A DNA stretch of 64,000 nucleotides. It comes from Lacinutrix jangbogonensis (GTDB lineage: Bacteria; Bacteroidota; Bacteroidia; Flavobacteriales; Flavobacteriaceae). The DNA lies in assembly GCF_000797445.1 (NCBI RefSeq), contig NZ_JSWF01000019.1, forward strand, positions 124,001-188,000, given 5' to 3'. Positions 8,479 through 16,317 of the stretch are shown one piece after another. Position numbers and translations under genes: made by a program. Under the pieces are notes generated by a model that was not told the DNA's origin, did no database searches, and saw only the letters and a program-made list of their open reading frames with translations. Each line of letters begins with the position of its first letter. Position 1 is the first letter of the stretch.

Positions 8479-10074
8479 ATGAGAAAATGTGTTTTTATTA
8501 TAACCGTATTGTTTGGGCTTTCTGTCAGCGCACAAATCAGTAATGATTCTTTAAAACTAGTATGGGAAAACGAAAAAGGAATAGATTCCGTTCGTTTTAA
8601 TGCTTTAGAAAACTATTATGAAATAAATAATCAAACTCAACCTGATTCAGCATTAGTAGCTTTAGAGTATTATTACTTATTAGCAGAAGAAAAGAAGGCT
8701 ACAAAGCACATGTTTAAGGCTACTAAAAGAACCGGAAATATTTACAGACTTAAACGTAATTACGATAAAGCCATGAGTGTTTATCAAGAAGCCGAAACGT
8801 TAGCAATTGAACTTAAAGATCCAACGTTACAAGCGGCTATTATGGGTAACATGGGTAATATTTTTATTTATAGACAAGACTATAGTCAAGCAACACAGTA
8901 TTTTTCTAAGGCTTTAAAGTTTTATCAAGAAGATGCTAATCTAGAGGAAGAATCGCATATGCTTACCAGTTTAGGAAGCGTTTATCTCATCATTAATAAT
9001 TACGATTTAGCCTTAGAGTACTATAAAAAATCACTTAACATTTTAAATAATAGAGCATTTGAAGACCGAAGAACAGCTGTTATTTATTTGAATATAGGTT
9101 GGACAAATTTTGAAAAAGGATTGTACAAAGATGCTGAGTTTTATTACAAAAAAGGACTAAAAATACTTCAAGTAAAAAACGAAAAATTCTTTATAGCCAA
9201 CTGTTACGAGTCTTTAGCTAAGATATACCTTAATTTAAAGGACTTAAAGCGTGCTAATTTTTATGCAATAAAGAATTTAGACCTTAATACAGAGCTTGCC
9301 ATAGAAACAGGAATTATTGATGCCCAAATTATTATTGCGCAACTCACCTTCGAGACCAATACAAGTGATGCAACTAAAAAAGCAGAAGCTATTTTAGCTA
9401 AGTTACCTTCCAATGCAAATAATGAGGTCAAACGAAATGTATATGAATTATTATACAAATGCTACAAAGCACAAAACAAATTAGGCTTATCATTAAAAAT
9501 GTACGAGCGCTATAACATTTATAATGATAGCATTCAGTTAGAAAAAAATAATTTCGCAGTCGCAAGAGAAGCTGTTAAAAACGAGTTCGATGTTAAGCTA
9601 TATGAAACCAAACTTAAAAACGAAAAACAACAAGCACAATTAGAACTAAAACAGCTTAAAAGAACCTTTGGCATTATTTCGGGAGCTGTACTTTTAATCC
9701 TTTTTATTGTACTGTATTATAAAAACCACATTAAAAAGAATCGTAAAAAAAGAGAAGCATTACTAGAAGAATTAGAAAAACTTAAAAATAATTCTAGTTC
9801 AAGTATTATTGTCGACTCCAAAAAATTCGAACTCATTAGAGAAGACATTGAAGCTTCTATTAATAGAAAATTAAACGAAACCGACTGGAAAGTCCTTAAC
9901 ATTTTACTAGATACACCAGAAATAACCAACAAAGAAATTGCCGAAAAAGCCTTTATGAGTGTCGATGGCATTGGTTCTGCACTAAGAAGGATGTACGATT
10001 ATTTCGATATTAAAGATACTAAGTATAAAAAAATCGCACTATTAACAGAAGCTATTAAACGCTCTAATAATTAA
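8479..10074 (+). CDS. TPR-repeat transmembrane regulator with C-terminal LuxR-like HTH
   Basis: 531 residues from the ATG at 8479; an in-frame TTG at 8464 is ignored because the ATG gives a clean signal peptide MRKCVFIITVLFGLSVSAQ. Domains in order: secreted signal, about six tetratricopeptide repeats (roughly residues 60-330, for example RDYSQATQYFSKALKFYQ), one transmembrane helix at about 395-415, a charged coiled coil, and a DNA-binding domain at about 467-527 (ITNKEIAEKAFMSVDGIGS). This periplasmic TPR / membrane / cytoplasmic HTH layout is common in flavobacteria and suggests a sensor that regulates transcription directly. Neighbouring genes on both sides carry related ACGT dyads. Confidence 0.85.
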   Translation: MRKCVFIITVLFGLSVSAQISNDSLKLVWENEKGIDSVRFNALENYYEINNQTQPDSALVALEYYYLLAEEKKATKHMFKATKRTGNIYRLKRNYDKAMSVYQEAETLAIELKDPTLQAAIMGNMGNIFIYRQDYSQATQYFSKALKFYQEDANLEEESHMLTSLGSVYLIINNYDLALEYYKKSLNILNNRAFEDRRTAVIYLNIGWTNFEKGLYKDAEFYYKKGLKILQVKNEKFFIANCYESLAKIYLNLKDLKRANFYAIKNLDLNTELAIETGIIDAQIIIAQLTFETNTSDATKKAEAILAKLPSNANNEVKRNVYELLYKCYKAQNKLGLSLKMYERYNIYNDSIQLEKNNFAVAREAVKNEFDVKLYETKLKNEKQQAQLELKQLKRTFGIISGAVLLILFIVLYYKNHIKKNRKKREALLEELEKLKNNSSSSIIVDSKKFELIREDIEASINRKLNETDWKVLNILLDTPEITNKEIAEKAFMSVDGIGSALRRMYDYFDIKDTKYKKIALLTEAIKRSNN

Positions 10075-10106
10075 TATTTTTCACTTTTAACCGTTAAATT
10101 GATAGT

Positions 10107-10124
10107 TTCACCCGTACACGTGAA
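10107..10124 (+). promoter_or_regulatory. ACGT-type dyad between the regulator and a lipoprotein gene
   Basis: TTCACCC, four bases, ACGTGAA: it matches the dyad at 7377-7394 in 7+7 geometry except for two bases in the left half. It lies 33 bases after the regulator stop and 55 bases before the next ATG. Confidence 0.45.
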
Positions 10125-10178
10125 GCTTATTTTTCACAAAAAAGAGATATTTAGATCTAATCATTAAAACAAATTACT

Positions 10179-10694
10179 ATGAAAAAGTTATTATGTATTG
10201 CAGTATTAGCAATGGCATTTATGAATTGTGAAAAAGACGATGACAATCAAGAACAACAAGTAGTGCAACAAGAAGAAATTGTACCAGCAAAACTTCTTGG
10301 GACTTGGGAAATGTATCGTGATGAAAATTTAGAGTCTATTATAGACGAATGGACTGGAACAGAGTGGACTTATGTAGACCAATGGTTTCAAAATACAAGA
10401 GAAGACTCTGGAATAATTTTAGAGTTTAGAGAAGATGGTACTTTTATAAGCCGTTATGTAGATGTAGAAGTTGCAAATGGTGTTTGGACAGCATTAGACG
10501 ATGGGCGTTACTATTTTGAATATCTTCAAGAAGATGGTAGTATAAACGATGCGCTTACAGAAAGAAGATACGTGACTATTCATTGCGATAACACCTACTC
10601 TATCGGTATTGAAGGTAACGACAGACGTATTGAATATTATAGAATTATGGACACATTAGAATGTGGCGATTTAATTACTTATAATGTAGAGTAA
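10179..10694 (+). CDS. Lipocalin-like lipoprotein
   Basis: 171 residues. Signal MKKLLCIAVLAMAFMNC with lipidated Cys17 and an acidic linker EKDDDNQEQQ. The following KLLGTWEMYRDEN and FREDGTFISRY ... GVWTALDDGRYYFEY are typical of lipocalin-like domains in Bacteroidota (pattern: LxGxW near the start, exDGTf, GxW). Function unknown; probably anchored to the outer membrane. A dyad related to one before the FISUMP gene is upstream, so the two lipoproteins may share the TPR/HTH regulator. Confidence 0.65.
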   Translation: MKKLLCIAVLAMAFMNCEKDDDNQEQQVVQQEEIVPAKLLGTWEMYRDENLESIIDEWTGTEWTYVDQWFQNTREDSGIILEFREDGTFISRYVDVEVANGVWTALDDGRYYFEYLQEDGSINDALTERRYVTIHCDNTYSIGIEGNDRRIEYYRIMDTLECGDLITYNVE

Positions 10695-10717
10695 TTAAAA
10701 CTATTTTAAGTTATTTC

Positions 10718-10752
10718 AAAAAGCACAAACCCAAGGTTTGTGCTTTTTTTTG
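10718..10752 (+). terminator. Rho-independent terminator
   Basis: AAAAGCACAAACC pairs with GGTTTGTGCTTTT around a 3-base loop (CAA), followed by a run of T. It closes the lipoprotein gene at 10179-10694; the A-rich 5' side also lets it work in reverse. Confidence 0.9.
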
Positions 10753-10867
10753 GCAATTAGTAAACAAACATTTGCAATATATCAATTGATTAGTTGGTCT
10801 TAAAACTATAACTTTGAGCTTCGAAAATATTACGATCAATAACTAAAAAATTAAAACCAATATTATT

Positions 10868-11677
10868 ATGAAAACCAACATAATTTACAAAGCCTTAATT
10901 ATTCTATTAATAAATTTCAACTTTTTCTGCATGCCACAATTAAATGCGCAATGCACATTACAAGTATTTCCAAATTTAGTAAATAATGAATGTCAAGGAG
11001 GATCTGACGGAGCAGTAAGTGCAGTAGGTATTTTTGGCACACCACCATACTCAGCAGTTTGGAGAAATTCAATGGGAACTATAGTAGACACAGACATTAA
11101 TTTATTGCAAGGACAAGCGTCTAACGCTTCAGGTTTAACAACAGACACTTATACTGTAACTTTTACAGATGCTACTATCTCTTGTGTAATATCTACAAAC
11201 ATAGGTGTCGGTAATATCACAATAGATACTTCTACTACATTAAATAATGCAACCATTAGCACTAATGCATCTAGTGTAACCTACCAATGGTTAGATTGCA
11301 ATAATGGTATGAATCCTATTTCAGGAGAAAATAATAGCACATTTACCGCGACCTCAAATGGTAATTACGCTGTGTCTTTAACTAAATTCGGATGTACAGA
11401 TGTTTCGGCATGTGTTTCAATAGCGACTTTAAGCACAGTAGAAAACGCCTTTTCAAATAACTTTAAAATCTTTCCAAATCCAACAACAGCAAATATTAAT
11501 ATTCAATCTTCAATTGCTATTAAAAGTGTTGTATTGTATGATACTTCAGGAAGACAAATATTAAAAACTAACGCGACAAATAAATTAAATATTGAAACTT
11601 TAAATCCAGGCGTTTATTTGATGGAAATATATGGGATTAATGATCAAAAAGTGATTAAAAAAATAATAAAGCAATAG
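10868..11677 (+). CDS. Secreted T9SS protein with SprB-like repeat
   Basis: 269 residues. N-terminal signal peptide ending near LNAQ (residue 28), one domain resembling SprB/PKD-type repeats (ECQGGSDGAVSAVGIFGTPP, YSAVWRNSMG), a second Ig-like portion with paired cysteines, and a type A T9SS sorting domain in the last 75 residues (NFKIFPNPTTANINIQ ... VVLYDTSGRQI ... LNPGVYLMEI ... KKIIKQ). It should be exported through the type IX system and attached to or released from the cell surface. The repeat type suggests an adhesin-like role, which is inference. Confidence 0.82.
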   Translation: MKTNIIYKALIILLINFNFFCMPQLNAQCTLQVFPNLVNNECQGGSDGAVSAVGIFGTPPYSAVWRNSMGTIVDTDINLLQGQASNASGLTTDTYTVTFTDATISCVISTNIGVGNITIDTSTTLNNATISTNASSVTYQWLDCNNGMNPISGENNSTFTATSNGNYAVSLTKFGCTDVSACVSIATLSTVENAFSNNFKIFPNPTTANINIQSSIAIKSVVLYDTSGRQILKTNATNKLNIETLNPGVYLMEIYGINDQKVIKKIIKQ

Positions 11678-11706
11678 CGATTTAAATATAAGTATAGTAC
11701 TATATT

Positions 11707-11744
11707 AAAAGCACAAAATCCTAAAATTTGGGTTTTGTGCTTAA
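11707..11744 (+). terminator. Rho-independent-type hairpin
   Basis: AAGCACAAAATCC (11709-11721) pairs with GGGTTTTGTGCTT (11730-11742) with one wobble. It follows the T9SS protein by 30 bases. Confidence 0.75.
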
Positions 11745-11865
11745 GTAGGTTCAGTAGTAAAACAATTGCAGCGCAATAGTAAGCGCAATATACAAAATAA
11801 CTATCCTGCATTTTTAGGCGCTAACAGCTTAACAATACCTAGATTTACTTTTTTCTAATTTACAA

Positions 11866-12660
11866 ATGCGATATTTTATACATTTAGGCTTCGATGGTAG
11901 TGATTACAGTGGTTGGCAGCGTCAAAACAACACGCTTAACACTGTGCAAGAAGTTATCGAACAAACACTTTTACAGATTTTTAAGAAAACAGTAAGTGTT
12001 TATGGTTGTGGTCGCACAGATGCTGGCGTGCACGCTAGCCAATATGTAATTCAAATTAATTTGGAGGAAGCACCAACCTTCGATTTAAAATTTAGATTAA
12101 ATAAAAACCTACCCAATAGCATCGCCGTTTTCGAAATCTTCGAAGTGACGGTAAAGCAGCATTGTCGTTATCATGCTGTTTCACGTTCTTACGATTATTT
12201 TTTGCATTGGAATAAAAACCCAATACTATACCCTAACAGTGCCTTCTACGAAGATTATTCCTTAGACTTCGAAGCCATGAAAAAAGCGACGGCTATTATT
12301 AGTGACACTAAAGACTTTAAAGCGTTCTGCAAGCAACCGCATCTCTACGATAACACCTTATGTGAGGTAACCAATTGCCAACTGTTTATTAATGAAGCGC
12401 AAGGTCGCATGCGATTTTCTATCACCAGCAACCGTTTTCTACGTGGTATGGTGCGTATTTGTGTGTATTATGTGTTGGAAGTTGGTCGTGGTAAGCTAAC
12501 TTTAGAAGCCTTTAAGCAAATTTTAAATCAGGAAAAAAAGTTGAAAGTAACCTACACTGCACATCCTAATGGTTTGTTTTTGAGCAAGGTTGAGTATCCT
12601 TTTTTAACATTAGATGCGTCTTATAATTTGGTAAAGCTGTTAAGTGTTGGTTTGGAGTGA
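11866..12660 (+). CDS. truA: tRNA pseudouridine(38-40) synthase TruA
   Basis: 264 residues, standard length. The catalytic motif GRTDAGVHA lies at residues 49-57 with the nucleophilic Asp52; the start YFIHLGFDGSDYSGWQRQ and the RFLRGMVR segment near the C-terminus are diagnostic. The enzyme isomerises uridines 38-40 in the tRNA anticodon stem. This housekeeping gene marks the left chromosomal boundary of the accessory region that follows. Confidence 0.97.
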   Translation: MRYFIHLGFDGSDYSGWQRQNNTLNTVQEVIEQTLLQIFKKTVSVYGCGRTDAGVHASQYVIQINLEEAPTFDLKFRLNKNLPNSIAVFEIFEVTVKQHCRYHAVSRSYDYFLHWNKNPILYPNSAFYEDYSLDFEAMKKATAIISDTKDFKAFCKQPHLYDNTLCEVTNCQLFINEAQGRMRFSITSNRFLRGMVRICVYYVLEVGRGKLTLEAFKQILNQEKKLKVTYTAHPNGLFLSKVEYPFLTLDASYNLVKLLSVGLE

Positions 12661-12718
12661 TTTTATCTTCGAAGTAAAATAAACTTTAACTGAAAGAGAG
12701 TGTGTGTTAGATATTAAA

Positions 12719-12915
12719 AAAAAATACGGTTTCCCGTAGTAATATTTAAAGGATTATATTTAATTTTAGGTCTCACTATTGTAAATAAACCAAGTAGTTC
12801 TATGTCTTGTAAATAGGCACTTATTTTATAACTTAGCGATACCTGTTTTAATACTAAAAACACTGTTATCGCTATCTGTTTTTTAACATATAGGGAACTT
12901 TAATAATTATTAAAA
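12719..12915 (+). repeat. Leader element copy A (degenerate) before the small membrane protein
   Basis: The 275-base gap after truA contains a diverged copy of the leader found at 13490-13695 and 17010-17212: the dyad TACGG-TTTC-CCGTA (12725-12738), an AAACCAAGTAG-like region, TTTTAATACTAAAAACACTG and GGGAACTTTAATAATTATT in the same order. It ends at the start of the gene at 12936, so the element always precedes an expressed unit. Confidence 0.6.
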
Positions 12916-12935
12916 AATAAAAAAGCATTTATAAA

Positions 12936-13346
12936 ATGACAAAAATCAGATATTCTAAAGAGAGATTAAGATCTAATTTAAGATTAGGAATATTTTTTAC
13001 AGCTCTAGGAATTATTCTGGCTTTACTATCTTTAGTAACTAGTGATTGGAGAGATATATCAATTAAAACAGTTGGGATTGGACAACTTGGAGCAGGACTT
13101 TTTATGTTCATTATTTATTACTTTGAGAATAAAAAGCAATATCTAACACTTAATAATGGAGAATTAATAAAAAACACTCTGTTTCCGAAAAAAATTAAGC
13201 TATCCGAAGTAAAATCTATTAGAGAATTTGCAGGTGACTTAAAACTGATATTGAAAAAAAGTGAATTTATTATAGACACTCAAATTATTGAACCTAATTC
13301 TTTAATGGAATTAAAAAACGAATTGAAAAATTACAATTTGAAATAA
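12936..13346 (+). CDS. Small two-helix membrane protein with PH-like C-terminal half
   Basis: 136 residues. Basic start MTKIRYSKERLRSNL, two hydrophobic helices (about 16-36 and 46-66), then QYLTLNNGELIKNTLFPKK, IKLSEVKSIREFAGDLKLIL and TQIIEPNSLMELKNEL, the pattern of short membrane proteins with a small PH-like beta domain. Function unknown. Two relatives exist in this window: a decayed, nearly identical copy at 16441-16848 and an intact diverged paralogue at 21426-21815 lying inside the cassette array. A hairpin with a T-run follows at about 13458-13485. Confidence 0.7.
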   Translation: MTKIRYSKERLRSNLRLGIFFTALGIILALLSLVTSDWRDISIKTVGIGQLGAGLFMFIIYYFENKKQYLTLNNGELIKNTLFPKKIKLSEVKSIREFAGDLKLILKKSEFIIDTQIIEPNSLMELKNELKNYNLK

Positions 13347-13348
13347 AT

Positions 13349-13695
13349 TAATGGCCACATGTATTTTTAAATACCTGTACTTAAGATGTTTATTCGCTAA
13401 AACGAAGTTTTTTCACGACATATTGTTGTACAACATGATAAAAGATTATGAATAGCACAGACCAAAAGGTTTGTTTTTTTTTTGTTTAATGTTAGTGTGT
13501 TACGGGTTTCCGTAATGATACCAATATGCGTTTATTTAAATTTGACTACTACCTAATATAAGAAAACCACGTAGTTATACGTGTAGGGAATAGTGAGGTT
13601 GAATTGTACTTTAGCTTTACATGCTTTAATACTAAAAATACTGTTATCGCTAATTGTTTTAGGGATATGAGGAGCTTTGGTAATTATATAAGGAG
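13349..13695 (+). repeat. Leader element copy B, duplicated module end, reading into the array
   Basis: This stretch matches 16853-17212 almost base for base over its last 230 bases and continues the duplication that begins in the small membrane protein gene. It holds a terminator-like hairpin (CAGACC/GGTTTG plus T-run), the perfect dyad TTACGG-4-CCGTAA at 13500-13515, a TAAATTTG promoter -7-like box at 13537-13544, and a second dyad CACGTA-4-TACGTG. Copies B and C stop matching right after AAGGAGTT, which is exactly where cassette-type DNA begins. It likely supplies transcription into the first unit. Confidence 0.7.
13500..13544 (+). promoter_or_regulatory. Putative promoter with activator-like dyad
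   Basis: Perfect inverted repeat TTACGG-GTTT-CCGTAA at 13500-13515, 21 bases before a TAAATTTG box (13537-13544) that fits the Bacteroidota -7 consensus TAnnTTTG. No TTG -33 element is seen; the dyad occupies that position, which would suit an activator-dependent promoter. The same arrangement occurs in copy C at 17017-17061. Confidence 0.5.
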
Positions 13696-13722
13696 TTTTG
13701 TAAGTAATTTGACCAAACCATT

Positions 13723-14658
13723 ATGAGTAGACTAAAACCATTGATAAGCATTTTAATTCTGACCATAACATTTAGTAGTTGTGAAAATAAAAAGAGTGAA
13801 GAAAAAACCAACTCAAAAACTGAATTAGAAAAGGTTGAATTGTCTAAGAAAGTTTTTACCGAATCAGAAATTGCCAAATACACAGTTTCTGCGATTATGA
13901 ATCAGCCACCTGAAATAATAAAAGTAAAAAACAATGACGGAATTTATTACGTTTCATATACTAGAAAGGATGATGGAAAAAAGTTTGATTACAAAGTTAA
14001 GATTAGCGGAAATAAAGTGACTTGGGGAAATGGTGATGGAAAATGGAGAGACACCAAATTTGATGAAAAAATAAAATATTCTGAAAAAGGCAATGAACTG
14101 AAAATAATACAAACATTTGAAGATGGTTCTGAAATTGTAAAAGAGTTCACAAAAAACGAATCTAAAATAGATAGTTTAATTCAATCTCAACAGAAAATTG
14201 CTGTTGGTAATATAAATTTTGGAATTACCGAAAAAAAGTATAAAAAAGAGGAAAAAATATTCTTAGAAAAAACAAAGGGCAAACTCGGGTATTTCAAATT
14301 CCGAATGAGACCAGATTTTTATGATGATGAACGAGGCTTAAGGCATTTAAGATTATACGGTGAAACAAGGGATTATAATTATTTTTATAAATCTGGTATA
14401 GATAATTACAATTCACTCAGAAATATTATAATTAAAAAATATGGAAAGCCAACGAATAATAGTGAATATGACAATCTTCCAAGAACTGAGTGGATAATAG
14501 GAAATAAAAAAATTAATTTAAGTATCATTGAAATAGATTATGAATATACAATGCAATTGTATTTTAAATATGAAACTGAATTAGAAAAAAATAAGTTGGA
14601 AAAGGGTATTTATGAACGAGAAAAAAAATCAATTGAAGAAGCAATTAATAATCTATAA
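13723..14658 (+). CDS. Unrecognised lipoprotein, first cassette of the array
   Basis: 311 residues. Lipoprotein signal MSRLKPLISILILTITFSSC (Cys20) and a Lys/Glu/Ser-rich linker. The body has a beta-rich part with YVSYTRKDDGKKFDYKVKI and GNGDGKWRDTKFDEKIKY, then a helical C-terminus. No family recognised. The ATG is 25 bases after the TTGTAAGTA that starts the unit, and the stop is 6 bases before the repeat at 14665, whose left box CTTACAAC is the reverse complement of that start. Predicted to be exported and membrane anchored. Confidence 0.7.
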   Translation: MSRLKPLISILILTITFSSCENKKSEEKTNSKTELEKVELSKKVFTESEIAKYTVSAIMNQPPEIIKVKNNDGIYYVSYTRKDDGKKFDYKVKISGNKVTWGNGDGKWRDTKFDEKIKYSEKGNELKIIQTFEDGSEIVKEFTKNESKIDSLIQSQQKIAVGNINFGITEKKYKKEEKIFLEKTKGKLGYFKFRMRPDFYDDERGLRHLRLYGETRDYNYFYKSGIDNYNSLRNIIIKKYGKPTNNSEYDNLPRTEWIIGNKKINLSIIEIDYEYTMQLYFKYETELEKNKLEKGIYEREKKSIEEAINNL

Positions 14659-14664
14659 AAACTA

Positions 14665-14796
14665 CTTACAACACCGTATATAATTTATTGCTAGTTCTAG
14701 CCTACTTACGAAAATCCTCGCGGATTTTCTATTCGGTTTTTATATGCTAAATTAAGTGCTAAACCACGCAACAAACCATATACAAGAACGTTGGCA
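14665..14796 (+). repeat. attC-like repeat 1
   Basis: 132 bp from CTTACAAC (14665-14672) to GTTGGCA (14790-14796). The arms GTATATAATTTATTGC and the complement of GCAACAAACCATATAC pair in 13 of 16 positions. The apex is a perfect hairpin GAAAATCC-TCGC-GGATTTTC at 14710-14729. Shares most of its sequence with the repeat at 19112. Confidence 0.75.
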
Positions 14797-14801
14797 AACA
14801 T

Positions 14802-14832
14802 TTGCCTACGTTACCAAGATTTGGTATATTTG
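14802..14832 (+). promoter_or_regulatory. parDE promoter with overlapping palindrome
   Basis: TTG (14802-14804), 20 bases, TATATTTG (14825-14832), the Bacteroidota promoter form. The perfect palindrome GGCAAACATTTGCC (14793-14806) overlaps the -33 element and the recombination core and is a candidate site for ParD autoregulation. The ATG follows 17 bases after the -7 box. Confidence 0.6.
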
Positions 14833-14849
14833 AATAAAACATAATTCAA

Positions 14850-15092
14850 ATGGGAAAAAACACGTCAATATCACTCGGAAATCATTTTGAGGAATTTATA
14901 AGATCAGAAGTAAAATCTGGCAGATATGGTTCTGTAAGCGAAGTTATTCGTTCAGCTTTACGAATTTTGGAAAATGAAGAAAAAAAAGAAAGAGAATTGA
15001 TTAAAGCTCTTGAAAAAGGAGAACAAAGCGGATTTGTTGAGAATTTCGATCCGAAACAAAACCTAATTGAATTGCATAGTAAACACTTATGA
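14850..15092 (+). CDS. parD: ParD-family type II antitoxin
   Basis: 80 residues. The N-terminal half, TSISLGNHFEEFIRSEVKSG then YGSVSEVIRSALRILENEE, is a ribbon-helix-helix DNA-binding domain of the ParD/CC2985 type; the C-terminal tail (GEQSGFVENFDPKQNLIELH) is the flexible toxin-binding part. It should neutralise the downstream ParE and repress its own promoter. The stop overlaps the toxin start by four bases (ATGA), which is typical of such pairs. Its location as a cassette in the array fits the known role of toxin-antitoxin cassettes in stabilising large integrons. Confidence 0.93.
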   Translation: MGKNTSISLGNHFEEFIRSEVKSGRYGSVSEVIRSALRILENEEKKERELIKALEKGEQSGFVENFDPKQNLIELHSKHL

Positions 15093-15391
15093 GTAAAAAC
15101 CAATACCGAATAAGTCAACAAGCGATTGATGATTTAAATGACATTTGGGTTTACACCTTTCATAAATGGTCTAAAAAGCAAGCTGATAGATATTACGACC
15201 TAATAGTCGAAGAAATTGAATTTATTGCCGATAATTATTTGGTTGGAAAATCTGCTGAACAAACTCGGAAAAATTATAGAGTAACTAAAATCAAATCACA
15301 TCTGATTTTTTATAGAAAAATTGAAAATGGAATTGTTGAAATAGTTAGAATATTACATCAGAGAATGGACATTAAAAAACATATGAAATAA
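15089..15391 (+). CDS. parE: ParE/RelE-superfamily toxin
   Basis: 100 residues. YRISQQAIDDLNDIWVYTFHKW at the start, then QADRYYDLIVEEIEFIADNY, YRVTKIKSHLIFYRKIENG and VEIVRILHQRMD, the complete ParE pattern (the ILHQRMD ending is strongly conserved). ParE toxins act on DNA gyrase. The gene overlaps parD by 4 bases and ends 6 bases before the left box of repeat 2. Confidence 0.93.
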   Translation: MSKNQYRISQQAIDDLNDIWVYTFHKWSKKQADRYYDLIVEEIEFIADNYLVGKSAEQTRKNYRVTKIKSHLIFYRKIENGIVEIVRILHQRMDIKKHMK

Positions 15392-15397
15392 AAACTG

Positions 15398-15524
15398 CAC
15401 ACAACACGGTGTATAATTAATTGCTTTGGTTAGTGCTTATTTGGAAAATTCCTTCGGAATTTTCTCTGGTCCGTATTTGTTTACTAATTTAGTTGCTTAA
15501 CCACGCAACTATCCATACACATCA
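15398..15524 (+). repeat. attC-like repeat 2, right end broken
   Basis: Left box CACACAAC (15398-15405), arm GTATAATTAATTGC, apex hairpin GAAAATTCC-TTC-GGAATTTTC (15444-15464), then CCACGCAACTATCCATACAC. The expected GTTRGC core is absent; the sequence becomes GTCAGACTGTCTAAAAACTG, which looks like the tip of the IS1182-type element whose transposase fragment follows. Confidence 0.65.
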
Positions 15525-15592
15525 TGTCAGACTGTCTAAAAACTGAGCACTTAAATATTGGTATAAAACATTGATAATTTGTATCTTTAGTT

Positions 15593-16162
15593 ATGAGCTA
15601 CATTCAAGGTTTTAACAGAAAACAAGCCGTTTTAATTCCCGAAACAATAGAACAATTAATAGAAGAAAATAATCCTGTACGCTTTATTGATGCCTTTGTA
15701 AATTCACAAGATGTTGTTGCTTTGGGGTTTAAAGATATTCGGTTTAATAAAAATGGTCGCCCGCCATTTCATCCAAAAGATTTATTAAAACTTTACATCT
15801 ACGGCTATCTTAATAAAATAAGATCTTCTCGAGCATTAGAAAAGGAATGTATTAGAAATGTGGAATTGATGTGGCTTATAAAAGGACTTGTTCCAGACCA
15901 CAATACCATCTCTAATTTTAGAAGGGACAATCCAAAATCCATTAAAAAAGTGTTTAGAGCCACTGTAAATATTGAAATTACAGATAAAGAAGGTTTTTAT
16001 ACGATAGATATTTCATTAACTAAAAATTTGATTACATCGTATAAAAAGAAAATTGAATTAAAACAAGAAATGAGAGGAACAGCGGATATTATAACCGAAG
16101 ATTTACGATTAATGGAACGATTTTTCTATCAAATGATTAAAATTTTCAGAAGAAATGAATGA
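15593..16162 (+). pseudogene. Chimera: IS1182-family transposase N-terminus joined in frame to an HlyD C-terminus
   Basis: 189 codons. Residues 1 to about 127 (MSYIQGFNRKQAVLIPETIE ... NGRPPFHPKDLLKLYIYGYL ... LVPDHNTISNFRRDN) are the N-terminal domain of an IS1182/IS5-like transposase, normally about 450-500 residues. From about residue 130 the protein changes to EGFYTIDISLTKNLITSYKK and MRGTADIITEDLRLMERFF, the terminal part of HlyD/membrane-fusion proteins of ABC peptide exporters. An IS insertion followed by a deletion probably fused the two. No transposase catalytic core remains, so it is inactive as a transposase. It also destroys the right end of repeat 2. Confidence 0.75.
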
Positions 16163-16317
16163 TATATATATATAGATTTAAAACCGCAAACACATTTACA
16201 ATTTTACCAAACTCAATCCATTGTAAAATTGTAAAAGAGTTTACTACAATAGAACAAATATTAAAGGAATTAGAAAAAAAACATGTAATCCCAGTTGCTA
16301 ACAACGGCTATACTTAA
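16159..16317 (+). CDS. Short ORF coupled to the HlyD fragment, running into the repeat
   Basis: 52 residues from an ATG that overlaps the preceding stop (ATGA): MIYIYRFKTANTFTIL then IVKEFTTIEQILKELEKKHV. The stop lies inside the left arm of repeat 3. It may be a real small gene that followed the exporter accessory gene in the original cassette, or the remains of a longer one. No family recognised. Confidence 0.4.
   Translation: MIYIYRFKTANTFTILPNSIHCKIVKEFTTIEQILKELEKKHVIPVANNGYT

Noticed and set aside
15593-16162. Intact insertion sequence
   Set aside because: Only the N-terminal third of the transposase is present, no matching far-end inverted repeat was found, and the C-terminus is HlyD-like.
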